From: an uncultured Acetatifactor sp.
GTDB taxonomy: Bacteria; Bacillota; Clostridia; Lachnospirales; Lachnospiraceae
Reading direction: 5' to 3'
NCBI GenBank assembly: GCA_910588225.1
Contig: CAJUQT010000035.1
Coordinates: 1 to 41,553, forward strand
DNA: 41,553 nt
This document shows, one piece after another, positions 6,453-15,019 of this stretch. The notes below the pieces were generated by a model. The model saw nothing but the letters and a program-made list of their open reading frames with translations. It did not search any database and was not told the origin of the DNA. The position numbers and the translations under genes are program-made. Numbering within the stretch: the first letter of the stretch is position 1; each line of letters begins with the position of its first letter.

Positions 6453-8150
6453 ATGAAGCATTTTTTCAGACAGTATAATAAGAAACTGATATTATGGATG
6501 TTTTTTGAACTGGCTTATGCGCTGGCTATGGTATACTGGTCGTATTTCATGAAGGATATGTCCGACACTGCTCTGGGGGGAGAGGGAATGAAAGGGCTGG
6601 GGAGTTTCGCCTTGTTTGGAATAGGGTTCCTGGCATTTGATCTGGCGGCGGAGTACGGCCGTCTGATCGGACGTGCCCGGTTTCTGCAGGCGGCTAACTA
6701 CGGATTGAAGAATCAGATATTTGACAGGATTATTCATTATGATATACATGCTTTCGGGGCGAAAAACAGTGCGGGATATATCTCTCTGCTGAATAACGAT
6801 CTTCCGTTGATTGACCGGAAAGTGTTCCGGATTTTACCAGATATCTGGGCACAGATGATACTGGCAGTAACAGCTATTATAACTATGCTCCTTTTTCATC
6901 CGGTACTGGCTGTAATGGTAGTGATCTTAAATGTACTGCAGCTGATTCCTCCGAAGCTGTTTGGAGACAGGGCGTCCAGAGAACAGGAGAAATACATGGC
7001 TTCTCTGGACAGTATGAATGTGAAGATCAAGGATATTTTCTCCGGCTTTGAGGTGGTAAAAAGCTTTGGAATCGAGGATAAGGTGGGAGCAGATTATTTC
7101 AGAATAGCGGAATGCGTGGAAGGCAACGCTTTCAGGATGCGCAAAGAACAAGGCCGTTCCATGGCAGTCAGCAGAGCTCTGGCTTACCTTGCCAGTGTAT
7201 TGCGAATGGTATTTTCAGTGTACCTGATTATGCAGGGAGAAATCAGCATGGGTATCCTTTTGGGAGTGATGCAGATTTCTAATTATGTGAGTATGCCGAT
7301 GCAGTCAATAGGAGAGTTGTATCTGGAATATAAGACCGTGAAGCCTGTCATTGCCCGTGTTATGGCTATATTGGACGGGAAGACGGAGCATGAACTGTCA
7401 GATGCTTCTGAAATGGATTTAAAGCCTGTTGTGTCCGCTGTACCTATTGTGGTGGAAGGCCTGTCATTCGGATATGAAGAAGGAAAAGAAGTTTTGCACA
7501 ATATAAGCTTTCGGTTCGAAAAAGGGAAGAAATATGCAGTTATTGGAAACAGCGGCTCCGGCAAGTCTACATTGATACGTCTGCTGATGGGATATTATGA
7601 TTTTTATCAAGGAGAGATCCGTTATGGCGACTGCAATCAGAAGGTGGCAGACAGGAAAAGCCTGTACCAGCAGATGAGCATGATTCATCAGAAGGTGATT
7701 CTGTTTGAGGATACGCTGCGGAATAATATCACAATGTATGGGGACTACCCGGATACGGCAGTGTGGAAAGCAATTGAGGAGGCGGGGCTTACAACGGTTG
7801 TAGACCGGATGGGAGGAGGCCTGGATTCTCTGGTGGAAGAAGACGGGAAAAATCTGTCGGGAGGGGAACGGCAGCGTATCGCCATTGCGCGTGCATTTAT
7901 TCGGCAGGCAGAAGTACTTATGATGGATGAAGGCACTTCCAGCCTGGACAGCCGGACGGCCGGGCAGGTTGACTCATTATTATTAAAAAAAGAAGGTCTG
8001 ACCCTGATTACAATTACCCACAAAATGAATCTGGATTTATTAAAGCAATATGATGAAATACTGATAATGGAACAGGGACGAATATGGGAGTGCGGGCATT
8101 TCAATCAAATCAGCAGCCAGCAGAGGAAACGGCTGGAGTGGATTTCTTGA
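6453..8150 (+). CDS. ABC exporter 2, paralogue of exporter 1
   Basis: A 565-residue fused membrane/ATPase exporter that starts 2 bases after the maturase stop. Motifs: Walker A GNSGSGKST (365-373), signature LSGGERQR, Walker B MMDEGTSSLD with D492 and E493, and switch His in ITHKM. It is similar to the exporter at 2890 along its whole length (shared runs such as EISMGILLG and LLMGYY), so the pair arose by duplication. Both members keep the catalytic Glu, unlike heterodimeric exporters with one dead site. No peptidase domain is present. Likely function is export of the mature peptide or self-immunity. Confidence 0.9.
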   Translation: MKHFFRQYNKKLILWMFFELAYALAMVYWSYFMKDMSDTALGGEGMKGLGSFALFGIGFLAFDLAAEYGRLIGRARFLQAANYGLKNQIFDRIIHYDIHAFGAKNSAGYISLLNNDLPLIDRKVFRILPDIWAQMILAVTAIITMLLFHPVLAVMVVILNVLQLIPPKLFGDRASREQEKYMASLDSMNVKIKDIFSGFEVVKSFGIEDKVGADYFRIAECVEGNAFRMRKEQGRSMAVSRALAYLASVLRMVFSVYLIMQGEISMGILLGVMQISNYVSMPMQSIGELYLEYKTVKPVIARVMAILDGKTEHELSDASEMDLKPVVSAVPIVVEGLSFGYEEGKEVLHNISFRFEKGKKYAVIGNSGSGKSTLIRLLMGYYDFYQGEIRYGDCNQKVADRKSLYQQMSMIHQKVILFEDTLRNNITMYGDYPDTAVWKAIEEAGLTTVVDRMGGGLDSLVEEDGKNLSGGERQRIAIARAFIRQAEVLMMDEGTSSLDSRTAGQVDSLLLKKEGLTLITITHKMNLDLLKQYDEILIMEQGRIWECGHFNQISSQQRKRLEWIS

Positions 8151-8267
8151 CCAAAATACTTTTACTGGCTGGCGGTTCCCGAACCATAAAATGTAGTGAT
8201 TTATGTAAATGCAGCAAAAAAGCCGAACTTGTATTGTGAACGAAAAACCATTTTATTTTTTGTGATG

Positions 8268-8296
8268 TTGCAAACTGTTTGTTTATCTGTTATACT
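8268..8296 (+). promoter_or_regulatory. Promoter before the AAA/PD-(D/E)XK gene
   Basis: TTGCAA (8268-8273) and TATACT (8291-8296) are 17 bases apart, with start near 8303. The rest of the 8151-8364 gap is AT-rich with no clear terminator for the RiPP operon. Confidence 0.55.
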
Positions 8297-8364
8297 GAAA
8301 GTCATAGAGCAGTTCAGAGGAGTCATGGCAGACGATGACAGAGAGCATGCGGCAGGAGGTGCTT

Positions 8365-10112
8365 ATGGGAAGAACGGTGGCAATCGGACTACAGGATTTC
8401 GGCGAGCTGATACGGAAGAATTATTTCTATATTGATAAGACTGCCTTCATTAAGGAATGGTGGGAATGCGGGGACAGTGTGACACTGATTACCCGTCCCC
8501 GCCGTTTCGGCAAGACTTTGAACATGAAGCATGCTGGAGCAGTTTTTTCCGTGGATTATGCAGGAAAGGGAGAAGTGTTTCAGGGACTTTCTGTGTGGGC
8601 GGATGAGAGATACAGAGAGATTCAGGGGACGTATCCGGTGATCAGTCTGTCCTTTGTCAATATAAAGGAAAAGGATTATAGGATAACGAGAGAAAAATAT
8701 GTCGGATGCTGAATAATTTATATGTCAGGCATAGTTTTCTCAGGGAAAGCGATGTGCTGACAGATACGGACAGAGCATTTTTTGACAGAATGCTGTCAGT
8801 AGAAGTGAGCGACAGCGATGCGACACTGGCATTGTACCAGCTGTCCGATTATCTGTATCGCTATTACGGAAAAAAGGTGATCATTCTTCTGGATGAATAC
8901 GACACGCCGATGCAGGAGGCTTATGTTGGGGGATACTGGGAGGAGCTGGTGGCCTTCACCAGAAGCCTGTTTAATTCCTCTTTCAAGACCAACCCATGGC
9001 TGGTGCGGGGTATCATGACGGGCATTACCAGAATGAGTAAAGAATCCATCTTTTCTGATTTGAATAATCTGAAGGTAGTGACTACCACCTCAGATGAATA
9101 TGCCACGTCTTTTGGCTTTACAGAGGAGGAGGTCTTTACTGCGCTGGAGGAATGCGGACTTTCGGACAAGAAGGAACTGGTGAAGCACTGGTATGACGGT
9201 TTTATCTTCGGAGAGTATAAGGATATCTACAATCCCTGGTCCATTATCAATTTTCTGGATACAGGGAAATTTACAACTTACTGGGCGAACACCAGCTCCA
9301 ACAGTCTGGCGGGAAAGCTGATTCGGGAGGGAAGCCGGGCAGTGAAGGAGAAATTCGAGATCCTGATGCAGGGAGGAACCATTCAGTCGCCCATCGACGA
9401 GCAGATAGTGTATAACCAGTTAAAGGGGAATGAAGGGGCAATCTGGAGCCTACTGCTGGCCAGCGGGTATCTGAAGGTGCTTTTCTATGAGAGCTATCTG
9501 GACATTCCGGAAGGGGTGCAGCCAAAATATGAGCTGACACTTACTAATCTGGAGGTCAGGCTGATGTTCCAGAACATGGTCCGGGAATGGTTCACAGAGG
9601 CCGAGGCGGATTATAATGATTTTATCAGAGCATTACTGCAGGATGATCTGGATGCCATGAATGAATACATGAATCGGGTGGAATTTAGGGTATTCAGCTA
9701 CTTTGATACTGGAAATGTCCCTTCCGGGGTGGAGCCGGAGCGCTTTTACCATGGCTTTGTGCTGGGACTTCTGGTGGAATTGCAGAGTAGCTATCTTATC
9801 ACTTCCAACAGGGAAAGCGGCTTTGGCCGGTATGATGTGGCGCTGGAACCCGGGAAGCATGACGGAAATATGACAACAAATAATCACTATAGAGATGTGA
9901 ACATAAATAATCGCAATAATAACGCGATTATTATAGAGTTTAAGGTGCGGAATCAGAGAAGGGAAAACAGCCTGGAGGATACAGTGCAGGCTGCCCTGGG
10001 GCAAATTGAGGAAAAGCAGTATGCGGCGCAGCTTGTGGAGCGGGGGATTCCCGCGGAACGTATCCGCTGCTATGGCTTTGCATTTGAAGGGGAGACGGTG
10101 TTGATTGGCTGA
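8365..10112 (+). pseudogene. AAA-ATPase-like / PD-(D/E)XK nuclease-family gene, frameshifted
   Basis: Two overlapping frames (ATG 8365 to TGA 8712, and continuing to 10112) together encode one protein of about 582 residues. This is the normal size of the family with an N-terminal AAA-like ATPase and a C-terminal PD-(D/E)XK domain. The start follows AGGAGGT. Visible motifs are RPRRFGKT (phosphate loop), VIILLDEYDTP (Walker B), and the nuclease residues D in RYDVALEP and ExK in IIEFKVR. The frame is lost by one missing A in the A run at 8693-8697; adding one A joins REK to ICRMLNNLY perfectly. An unusual Asn-rich stretch (NNHYRDVNINNRNNN) is inserted between the nuclease D and ExK strands. Family members are often multicopy; cellular role unknown. 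A sequencing error rather than true decay cannot be excluded. Confidence 0.8.
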
Positions 10113-10132
10113 ATGACCGCTCTGTAAAAATG

Positions 10133-10181
10133 TCCCACAGGAATACAATGTCGGTAAACATGGATTCCTGTGGGAGTTTTT
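10133..10181. terminator. Bidirectional rho-independent terminator
   Basis: A 12-bp stem pairs TCCCACAGGAAT (10133-10144) with ATTCCTGTGGGA (10164-10175), followed by GTTTTT on the plus strand. On the minus strand the same stem is followed by CATTTTT. It therefore serves both the nuclease-family gene and pepF, which converge here. Confidence 0.85.
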
Positions 10182-10224
10182 CGTTCAGAGGATAATTGGA
10201 CGGAAGGGTGGGGGCAGGGAGGCC

Positions 10225-12027
10225 TTACCTTTCCAGCTCATCCGTCAGCTTTTCGATTTCCTCAATCATTTCACCGATAGTTGCAATGGTATTCAGCAGC
10301 GGCTGATCAGTGGAAATGTCGATTCCGGCCAGGGCGGCCAGTCCTATGGGATCCAGGGTACCGCCTGCGGCAAGGACCTTCTTCCAGTCGTCCACGGCGG
10401 GCCGGCCTTCTGTCTCAATGCGTCTGCACACTTCCGTGGCCACAGTCAGGCCGGCGCTGTAAGTGTAGGAATACAGACCCATGTAGTAGTGGGGCTGACG
10501 CATCCAGGTATGGGCGGCATCGTCGGAGATTTCCACATCCTCGCCCCAGAATTTCTGCAGCGTTTCTTTCATCAGACGATTCAGAGTCTCGGCGTTCACG
10601 CTGCCGCCGGCATCCACAATCCTGTAAACCTCCCGCTGATAGGCAGCCTCCATCAGATGAGTGACGAAATTGTGATAATAAGTATTTCCGATCATGCAGG
10701 AAAGCACCCAGCGGCGGAAGCGGGGATCGGGATTGGTCTTCAGCAGGTAATGGGCCATCAGCAGCTCATTGATGGTAGAGGGCGCTTCCACGAAATAAGT
10801 GGACACATTGGTGTCGAAGAGAGACTGGGCTTTGTTGCAGGCCTTGAAATGTCCTGCGTGCCCCAGCTCGTGTGCCAGTGTAAACACATCCGCCATGCGG
10901 TTGTTCCAGGTCAGCAGAATGAAGGAATTTGTCCCGTAAGGGCTGGCGCAGAAGCCGCCGGTGGATTTGCCGGCATTCTGGGCAAAATCAACCCAGCGGT
11001 CACGGTAAGCGATTCTGACCATCTCCACATATTCTTCTCCCAGAATGGAGAGTCCCTTTTCGATGTAATTTCTGGATTCTTCAATGGTAACTTTCGGGTC
11101 GTATTCCGGGTCCACTGCAATTTTCAGGTCGGCGAAGGTCATTTTGTCCAGTCCGTGAATGCGCTTCAGCAGACGGGCGTATCTTCGCATATGAGGAGAG
11201 AGCTTTTCCGTGATCAGGTCGATCTGACGGTCGTACATTTCCCGGGTCACCTTCTGGCCGAAGAGCAGGCTGTCGAACACGGAATCAAAGCCCCGCAGAG
11301 CTGCCATGGTTTTCTCCGTCTGCACCTGGGTGTTGTAGGCGGCAGCGGTCACGTTTTCATATTGGCTGATCTTTCTGGAAAAGGCGGCAAAAGCGGTTCG
11401 GCGGACGTCTGTGTCTTTTTCATATTCGTAATCGTCTTCGAACAGAGAGTAGCCCAGCGGATATTCCTTTTCTCCAACGATAAAGGAATCAAACTTCATA
11501 TCCGCCAGCTTTGCCATATTATAGATCTGATAGGGTGCATGCAGAGACTGGGACAAGGCTGCCAGGGCCCGCTCGGTCTCCGGGTGGAGCTGATGAGGTT
11601 TGTTTCGGAGAATGTCCTGCAGATAAAGCTTGTTGTCCGTGGCCAGGGCAATGGCCTCCTGCAGTACCGATTCTTCCTGCTCAATGATTTCACTGTCGAT
11701 GAAGCTTAAACTGCTGAAGATTTCCGCAGACTGACGGGAATGCTTTTCGTCGCGTTCCTGGTTGTAGCTGTCGTAATAGTCTACAGACACAGCCAGATTA
11801 CAATAACTGCCGGTGAGGATATTCAGACGATACACTTCTCTGAGGTCATCCAGGCAGGCATTGATGGTCCGGGGTGTGTTCAGCTTTCCCTTGTAATCCC
11901 GGACTATCCGGTCGCTGAGATTTTTCAGCTTTTCCATGTCCGCGAACATTTCTTCTTCAGTGGCATAGATGGAGGACAGATCCCAGGTGAGTTCAACCGG
12001 GACGTCCCTGCGTGAGATTGGTTCCAT
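10225..12027 (-). CDS. pepF: Oligoendopeptidase F (M3 family)
   Basis: The product has 600 residues when started at the ATG read from 12027, which has AGGAGG nine bases upstream; upstream in-frame codons lie inside a repeat and are unlikely to be coding. The zinc motif H386-E-L-G-H390 is present in LAHELGHAGHF, with the downstream Glu of M3 peptidases (VEAPSTINE). Length matches the PepF family. It is a cytosolic zinc peptidase that degrades short peptides. It is transcribed towards the shared terminator at 10133. Its leader would contain two large tandem hairpins (12041-12264), which is unusual. Confidence 0.93.
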   Translation of the reverse strand: MEPISRRDVPVELTWDLSSIYATEEEMFADMEKLKNLSDRIVRDYKGKLNTPRTINACLDDLREVYRLNILTGSYCNLAVSVDYYDSYNQERDEKHSRQSAEIFSSLSFIDSEIIEQEESVLQEAIALATDNKLYLQDILRNKPHQLHPETERALAALSQSLHAPYQIYNMAKLADMKFDSFIVGEKEYPLGYSLFEDDYEYEKDTDVRRTAFAAFSRKISQYENVTAAAYNTQVQTEKTMAALRGFDSVFDSLLFGQKVTREMYDRQIDLITEKLSPHMRRYARLLKRIHGLDKMTFADLKIAVDPEYDPKVTIEESRNYIEKGLSILGEEYVEMVRIAYRDRWVDFAQNAGKSTGGFCASPYGTNSFILLTWNNRMADVFTLAHELGHAGHFKACNKAQSLFDTNVSTYFVEAPSTINELLMAHYLLKTNPDPRFRRWVLSCMIGNTYYHNFVTHLMEAAYQREVYRIVDAGGSVNAETLNRLMKETLQKFWGEDVEISDDAAHTWMRQPHYYMGLYSYTYSAGLTVATEVCRRIETEGRPAVDDWKKVLAAGGTLDPIGLAALAGIDISTDQPLLNTIATIGEMIEEIEKLTDELER

Positions 12028-12040
12028 GATTTTGTTCCTC

Positions 12041-12264
12041 CTGATTTGAGTTCCGCCGGTACCCATCCATTCCCATTTATCTGGAACAATTTACGTCCAC
12101 AAAGGAAGCGTCCGAAAATTGTTCCGGGAATGGAAGTGTACCGGCTGATTTGAGTTCCGCCGGTACCCATCCATTCCCATTTATCTGGAACAATTTGCGT
12201 CCACAAAGGAATGCGTCCGAAAATTGTTCCGGGAATGGAAGTGTACCGGCTGATTTGAGTTCCG
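12041..12264. repeat. Two tandem 104-bp palindromic repeats upstream of pepF
   Basis: The 15-mer CTGATTTGAGTTCCG occurs at 12041, 12145 and 12250, flanking two nearly identical palindromes at 12056-12144 and 12160-12249. Each palindrome has outer ends CCGGTAC/GTACCGG, a CATTCCC/GGGAATG pair and an inner GGAACAATTT/AAAATTGTTCC pair. The two copies differ by one substitution and one inserted base. On the pepF strand they would form two large hairpins in the leader, the first 15-mer touching the ribosome binding site. The flanking 15-mer is related to those at 12420 and 41358. Confidence 0.85.
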
Positions 12265-12571
12265 TAACCCCGTTTCTTTATGTTGAGTTTAACATAAGGG
12301 GCAGAGCTGCGCAAGGGTGTAAGCACAGGAAGCAAAAAGTCATGGAATATTATGGCGGCTTATGGTAAAATATACACATATTTATGGCGGAAAGCGGCCG
12401 AATGGCCATCCATGCCATGACGGAACTGTAATCATGGTAAAGTAATAATAGTGGTATGGGGCGGCGACGGCCTTTTCCGGTAGTTCATAGGACTTCTGGC
12501 CAGGGGAATTCTGCCGGAGGAAAATTGCACAAGGGGAATCAAAACAAAGCATGGGGATAAAGGATAAAGAG
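12265..12571. other. Divergent intergenic region between pepF and the GH78 gene
   Basis: It holds a hairpin pairing CCCC...TTATGTT with AACATAA..GGGG (about 12268-12301). There is a weak pepF promoter candidate on the minus strand (TTGCGC, 17 bases, TAAACT). For the plus strand there is an extended -10 TGGTAAAAT (12363-12371). A single copy of the dispersed 15-mer ACGGAACTGTAATCA lies at 12420-12434. No gene is visible. Confidence 0.35.
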
Positions 12572-14788
12572 ATGGATAAAAGCAGTATGTCAGACAAAGT
12601 AGTAGAAACATCAGATTCAGAAGGAAATGGGGGAACAGACTGGAAAAAGGTGCCCTGGATGACAATCCCTCAGTGGCAGGCGGTCCGGCAGATCAATATA
12701 TATCACAGGGAACAGGACACGGAGCCGCTGCCGGATACAGGCGCTCCCTGTAATCTGCATGTGCTGGTGAGAGGCCGCGTGAAACTTCCTGACGGGCCCT
12801 GCATTCTGCGGCTTACGGCGGATGACAGCTATCAGGCCTGGCTGGACGGAGCGTGGCTGGGACAGGGATTTGGCCTGGCTTATCTAAGCAGATACCCCTA
12901 TCAGGAATATGAGATTGCCGGGGGGCGGACTGTGACGCTGGCATTGCATCTGTATTATCAGGGGAAGATTACCCGATCCTGTACCAGCGGAGACGGGCGC
13001 TTTGGCCTTTGGGCTGTGTTCTGTCAGGGGAAACAGGTGGCTGCCGTCTGCGATGAAAGCTGGCGGTATCGAATAAGCAACGCCTACAGCGGAGAAACTG
13101 TAGGATATGACACCCAGTTTCTGGAAAATTTTGACTCTCGTCTGTGGGAGGAGGAATGGAAGGAGCCAGGGTATGACGACAGTGACTGGGAGTGCCTGAC
13201 AGAGGCTAAATGGGCGGATTATCATCTGGTACGTCAGGAGACGCAGCCTCTGGAGAGGCACCGGGCGGAACCGGTAAGCTGTCGGCCGGTACCGGGAGGC
13301 ATACTGTATGATTTCGGCAGAGAAAGGACAGGCTGCTTTCATGCTGTGGCCAGAGGCCGGGATGGGCAGCGCCTGATACTCCGTTACGGAGAGGAGCTGG
13401 ATGCGGCGGGCCGAGTCCGCTTCGAGATGCGCTGCAACTGCCGCTATGAGGAGCAATGGACGCTGAGAGAGGGAAGCAATGTGCTGCATCCCTGGGAATA
13501 CAAGGCATTTCGCTATGTGGAGGTCCTGGGAGAAAGTGAGGAGTGTCCGGAGGATATTCTGACTGACTGCCATGTGATGGAGCGGCATTACCCCATGGAG
13601 GAGCGCCTGTGCGGTCTGGACTGTGAGACTGATGAGCTTGGGCGCATTTTCGAAATGTGTAAGAATACGGTGCGCTGCGGTACTCAGGAGGCGTTTCTCG
13701 ACTGTCCCAGCCGGGAAAAGGGGCAGTATCTGGGAGATGCCATTATCACGGCCCGGTCCCAGGTCTGGCTCACAGGGAAAACCGATATGCTGCGCAAATG
13801 TATTCGGGATTTTGAAGAATCCGCCAGGGTGACTCCGGGGCTTCTGGCGGTGGCGCCAGGCTCCTTTATGCAGGAAATTGCTGATTTTTCGCTGCTTTTC
13901 GGCGCATTGGTGCTGACGGATTATGATTTCACAGGAGATAAGGACTTCCTCCGGGAATGCTATCCGGTACTTGCCGGGGTGACGGACTTTTACGGGCAGT
14001 ACCGGAGAGCGGACGGCCTTCTGGAAAATGTGGCTCATGCCTGGAATCTGGTGGACTGGCCGGAAAATCTGCGGGATAACTATGACTTTGCCCTGACCCG
14101 GCCGGTGGTGGGAAAGGGCTGCCACAATGTGATAAATGCTCTGTGGTACGGAGCGCTTATTATGCGGGAAAAGGCCGAAAGTATTCTGGGCTTGTCTGCT
14201 GAGAAGTCTTCGGATGGAGTGAAGGAAGCATTCCGGAAAGCATTTTACCGGCCGGAGCAGAAGCTATTTGCCGACAGTGAGGTAAGCGGCCACTGTTCGC
14301 TGCATGCCAACCTTTATGCGGCCTGCTTTGGACTGCTGCCGGAGGAGGCCCAGGGCGCCTATGAAGCATTGCTGCTGACACCGGGGAGACGCTGCGGTAT
14401 CTTTCCCATGTATTTTGCCTTGCGGGGGTTGGCGCGGATGGGGCGTTATGAAACGTTGTATCGACTGTTGACAAGAGAGGATGACGGAGGCTGGCGAAAC
14501 ATGCTCAGGGAAGGGGCAACCACCTGTTTCGAAGCCTGGGGAAAGGACCAGAAATGGAATACCAGTCTGTGCCATCCCTGGGGCAGCGGGGCGATTCCGC
14601 TGATGATAGAGGAACTGGCCGGGATTCATCCGGACCCGAATGCACTTTCAGGGTATCGCTTTTGTCCCCGGCTGCCGAAGCAGATTGCCGATTTCCGGCT
14701 GCAGGTTCCTCTGAGAGGGCAGCTTCTGGAGGTTGTCAGGGAGAGTGGAGCCGCTGCAACCATAACTGCCAGAGCAATCGGTCAGTGA
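12572..14788 (+). CDS. Alpha-L-rhamnosidase-like glycoside hydrolase (GH78 type)
   Basis: The product has 738 residues from ATG 12572, which has AAAGGA seven bases upstream; an in-frame ATG at 12551 is the alternative. The N-terminal third is beta-rich with carbohydrate-binding character (DDSYQAWLDG, WLGQGFG, DSDWE). It is followed by the (alpha/alpha)6 barrel typical of bacterial rhamnosidases. The key run FLDCPSREKGQYLGD around D377 and E382 matches the catalytic region DCPxRE of GH78, and CFEAWG lies near the C-terminus. There is no signal peptide, so it acts in the cytoplasm, releasing rhamnose from imported glycosides or pectin fragments. The exact substrate cannot be read. It stands alone, divergent from pepF. 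Confidence 0.82.
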   Translation: MDKSSMSDKVVETSDSEGNGGTDWKKVPWMTIPQWQAVRQINIYHREQDTEPLPDTGAPCNLHVLVRGRVKLPDGPCILRLTADDSYQAWLDGAWLGQGFGLAYLSRYPYQEYEIAGGRTVTLALHLYYQGKITRSCTSGDGRFGLWAVFCQGKQVAAVCDESWRYRISNAYSGETVGYDTQFLENFDSRLWEEEWKEPGYDDSDWECLTEAKWADYHLVRQETQPLERHRAEPVSCRPVPGGILYDFGRERTGCFHAVARGRDGQRLILRYGEELDAAGRVRFEMRCNCRYEEQWTLREGSNVLHPWEYKAFRYVEVLGESEECPEDILTDCHVMERHYPMEERLCGLDCETDELGRIFEMCKNTVRCGTQEAFLDCPSREKGQYLGDAIITARSQVWLTGKTDMLRKCIRDFEESARVTPGLLAVAPGSFMQEIADFSLLFGALVLTDYDFTGDKDFLRECYPVLAGVTDFYGQYRRADGLLENVAHAWNLVDWPENLRDNYDFALTRPVVGKGCHNVINALWYGALIMREKAESILGLSAEKSSDGVKEAFRKAFYRPEQKLFADSEVSGHCSLHANLYAACFGLLPEEAQGAYEALLLTPGRRCGIFPMYFALRGLARMGRYETLYRLLTREDDGGWRNMLREGATTCFEAWGKDQKWNTSLCHPWGSGAIPLMIEELAGIHPDPNALSGYRFCPRLPKQIADFRLQVPLRGQLLEVVRESGAAATITARAIGQ

Positions 14789-14890
14789 ACTGTTATTTGT
14801 CGGTGACAGTCTGAACTGTTACTTGACATTCGCATAGTTTTATGATTTTTTCATTTGGGTCTTTCCCCAAAAAGAGGAATATGCTATACT
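14789..14890 (+). promoter_or_regulatory. Direct repeat and extended -10 promoter before the deacetylase
   Basis: Two copies of TGAACTGTTA(T/C)TTG lie at about 14787 and 14814, echoing the GAACTGTA element of the dispersed repeats. An extended -10 TGCTATACT is at 14882-14890, with no good -35. Transcription would start near 14897, 120 bases before the deacetylase gene. Confidence 0.4.
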
Positions 14891-15019
14891 AAGACTGCGT
14901 ATTAAAAACAGCTGCGGAAACATGGCGTTTCCGCTTTCAGCCAAATTGTGGTGTGGAAGCGGACAGGAAGATACGCCGCAGAGGAATGAAGATTTTTAAA
15001 ATGAATATTAGGAGAGAAT

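Noticed and set aside
8196..8435. A 79-residue open frame before the AAA/nuclease gene
   Set aside because: It spans the promoter and overlaps the better-supported start at 8365 in another frame.
10489..11709. A 406-residue open frame on the plus strand opposite pepF
   Set aside because: It is antisense to an intact M3 peptidase gene, and its translation lacks any recognisable motif; a codon-bias shadow.
12884..14125. A 413-residue open frame antisense to the GH78 gene
   Set aside because: Shadow of a high-GC coding region; the plus-strand product has clear GH78 motifs.
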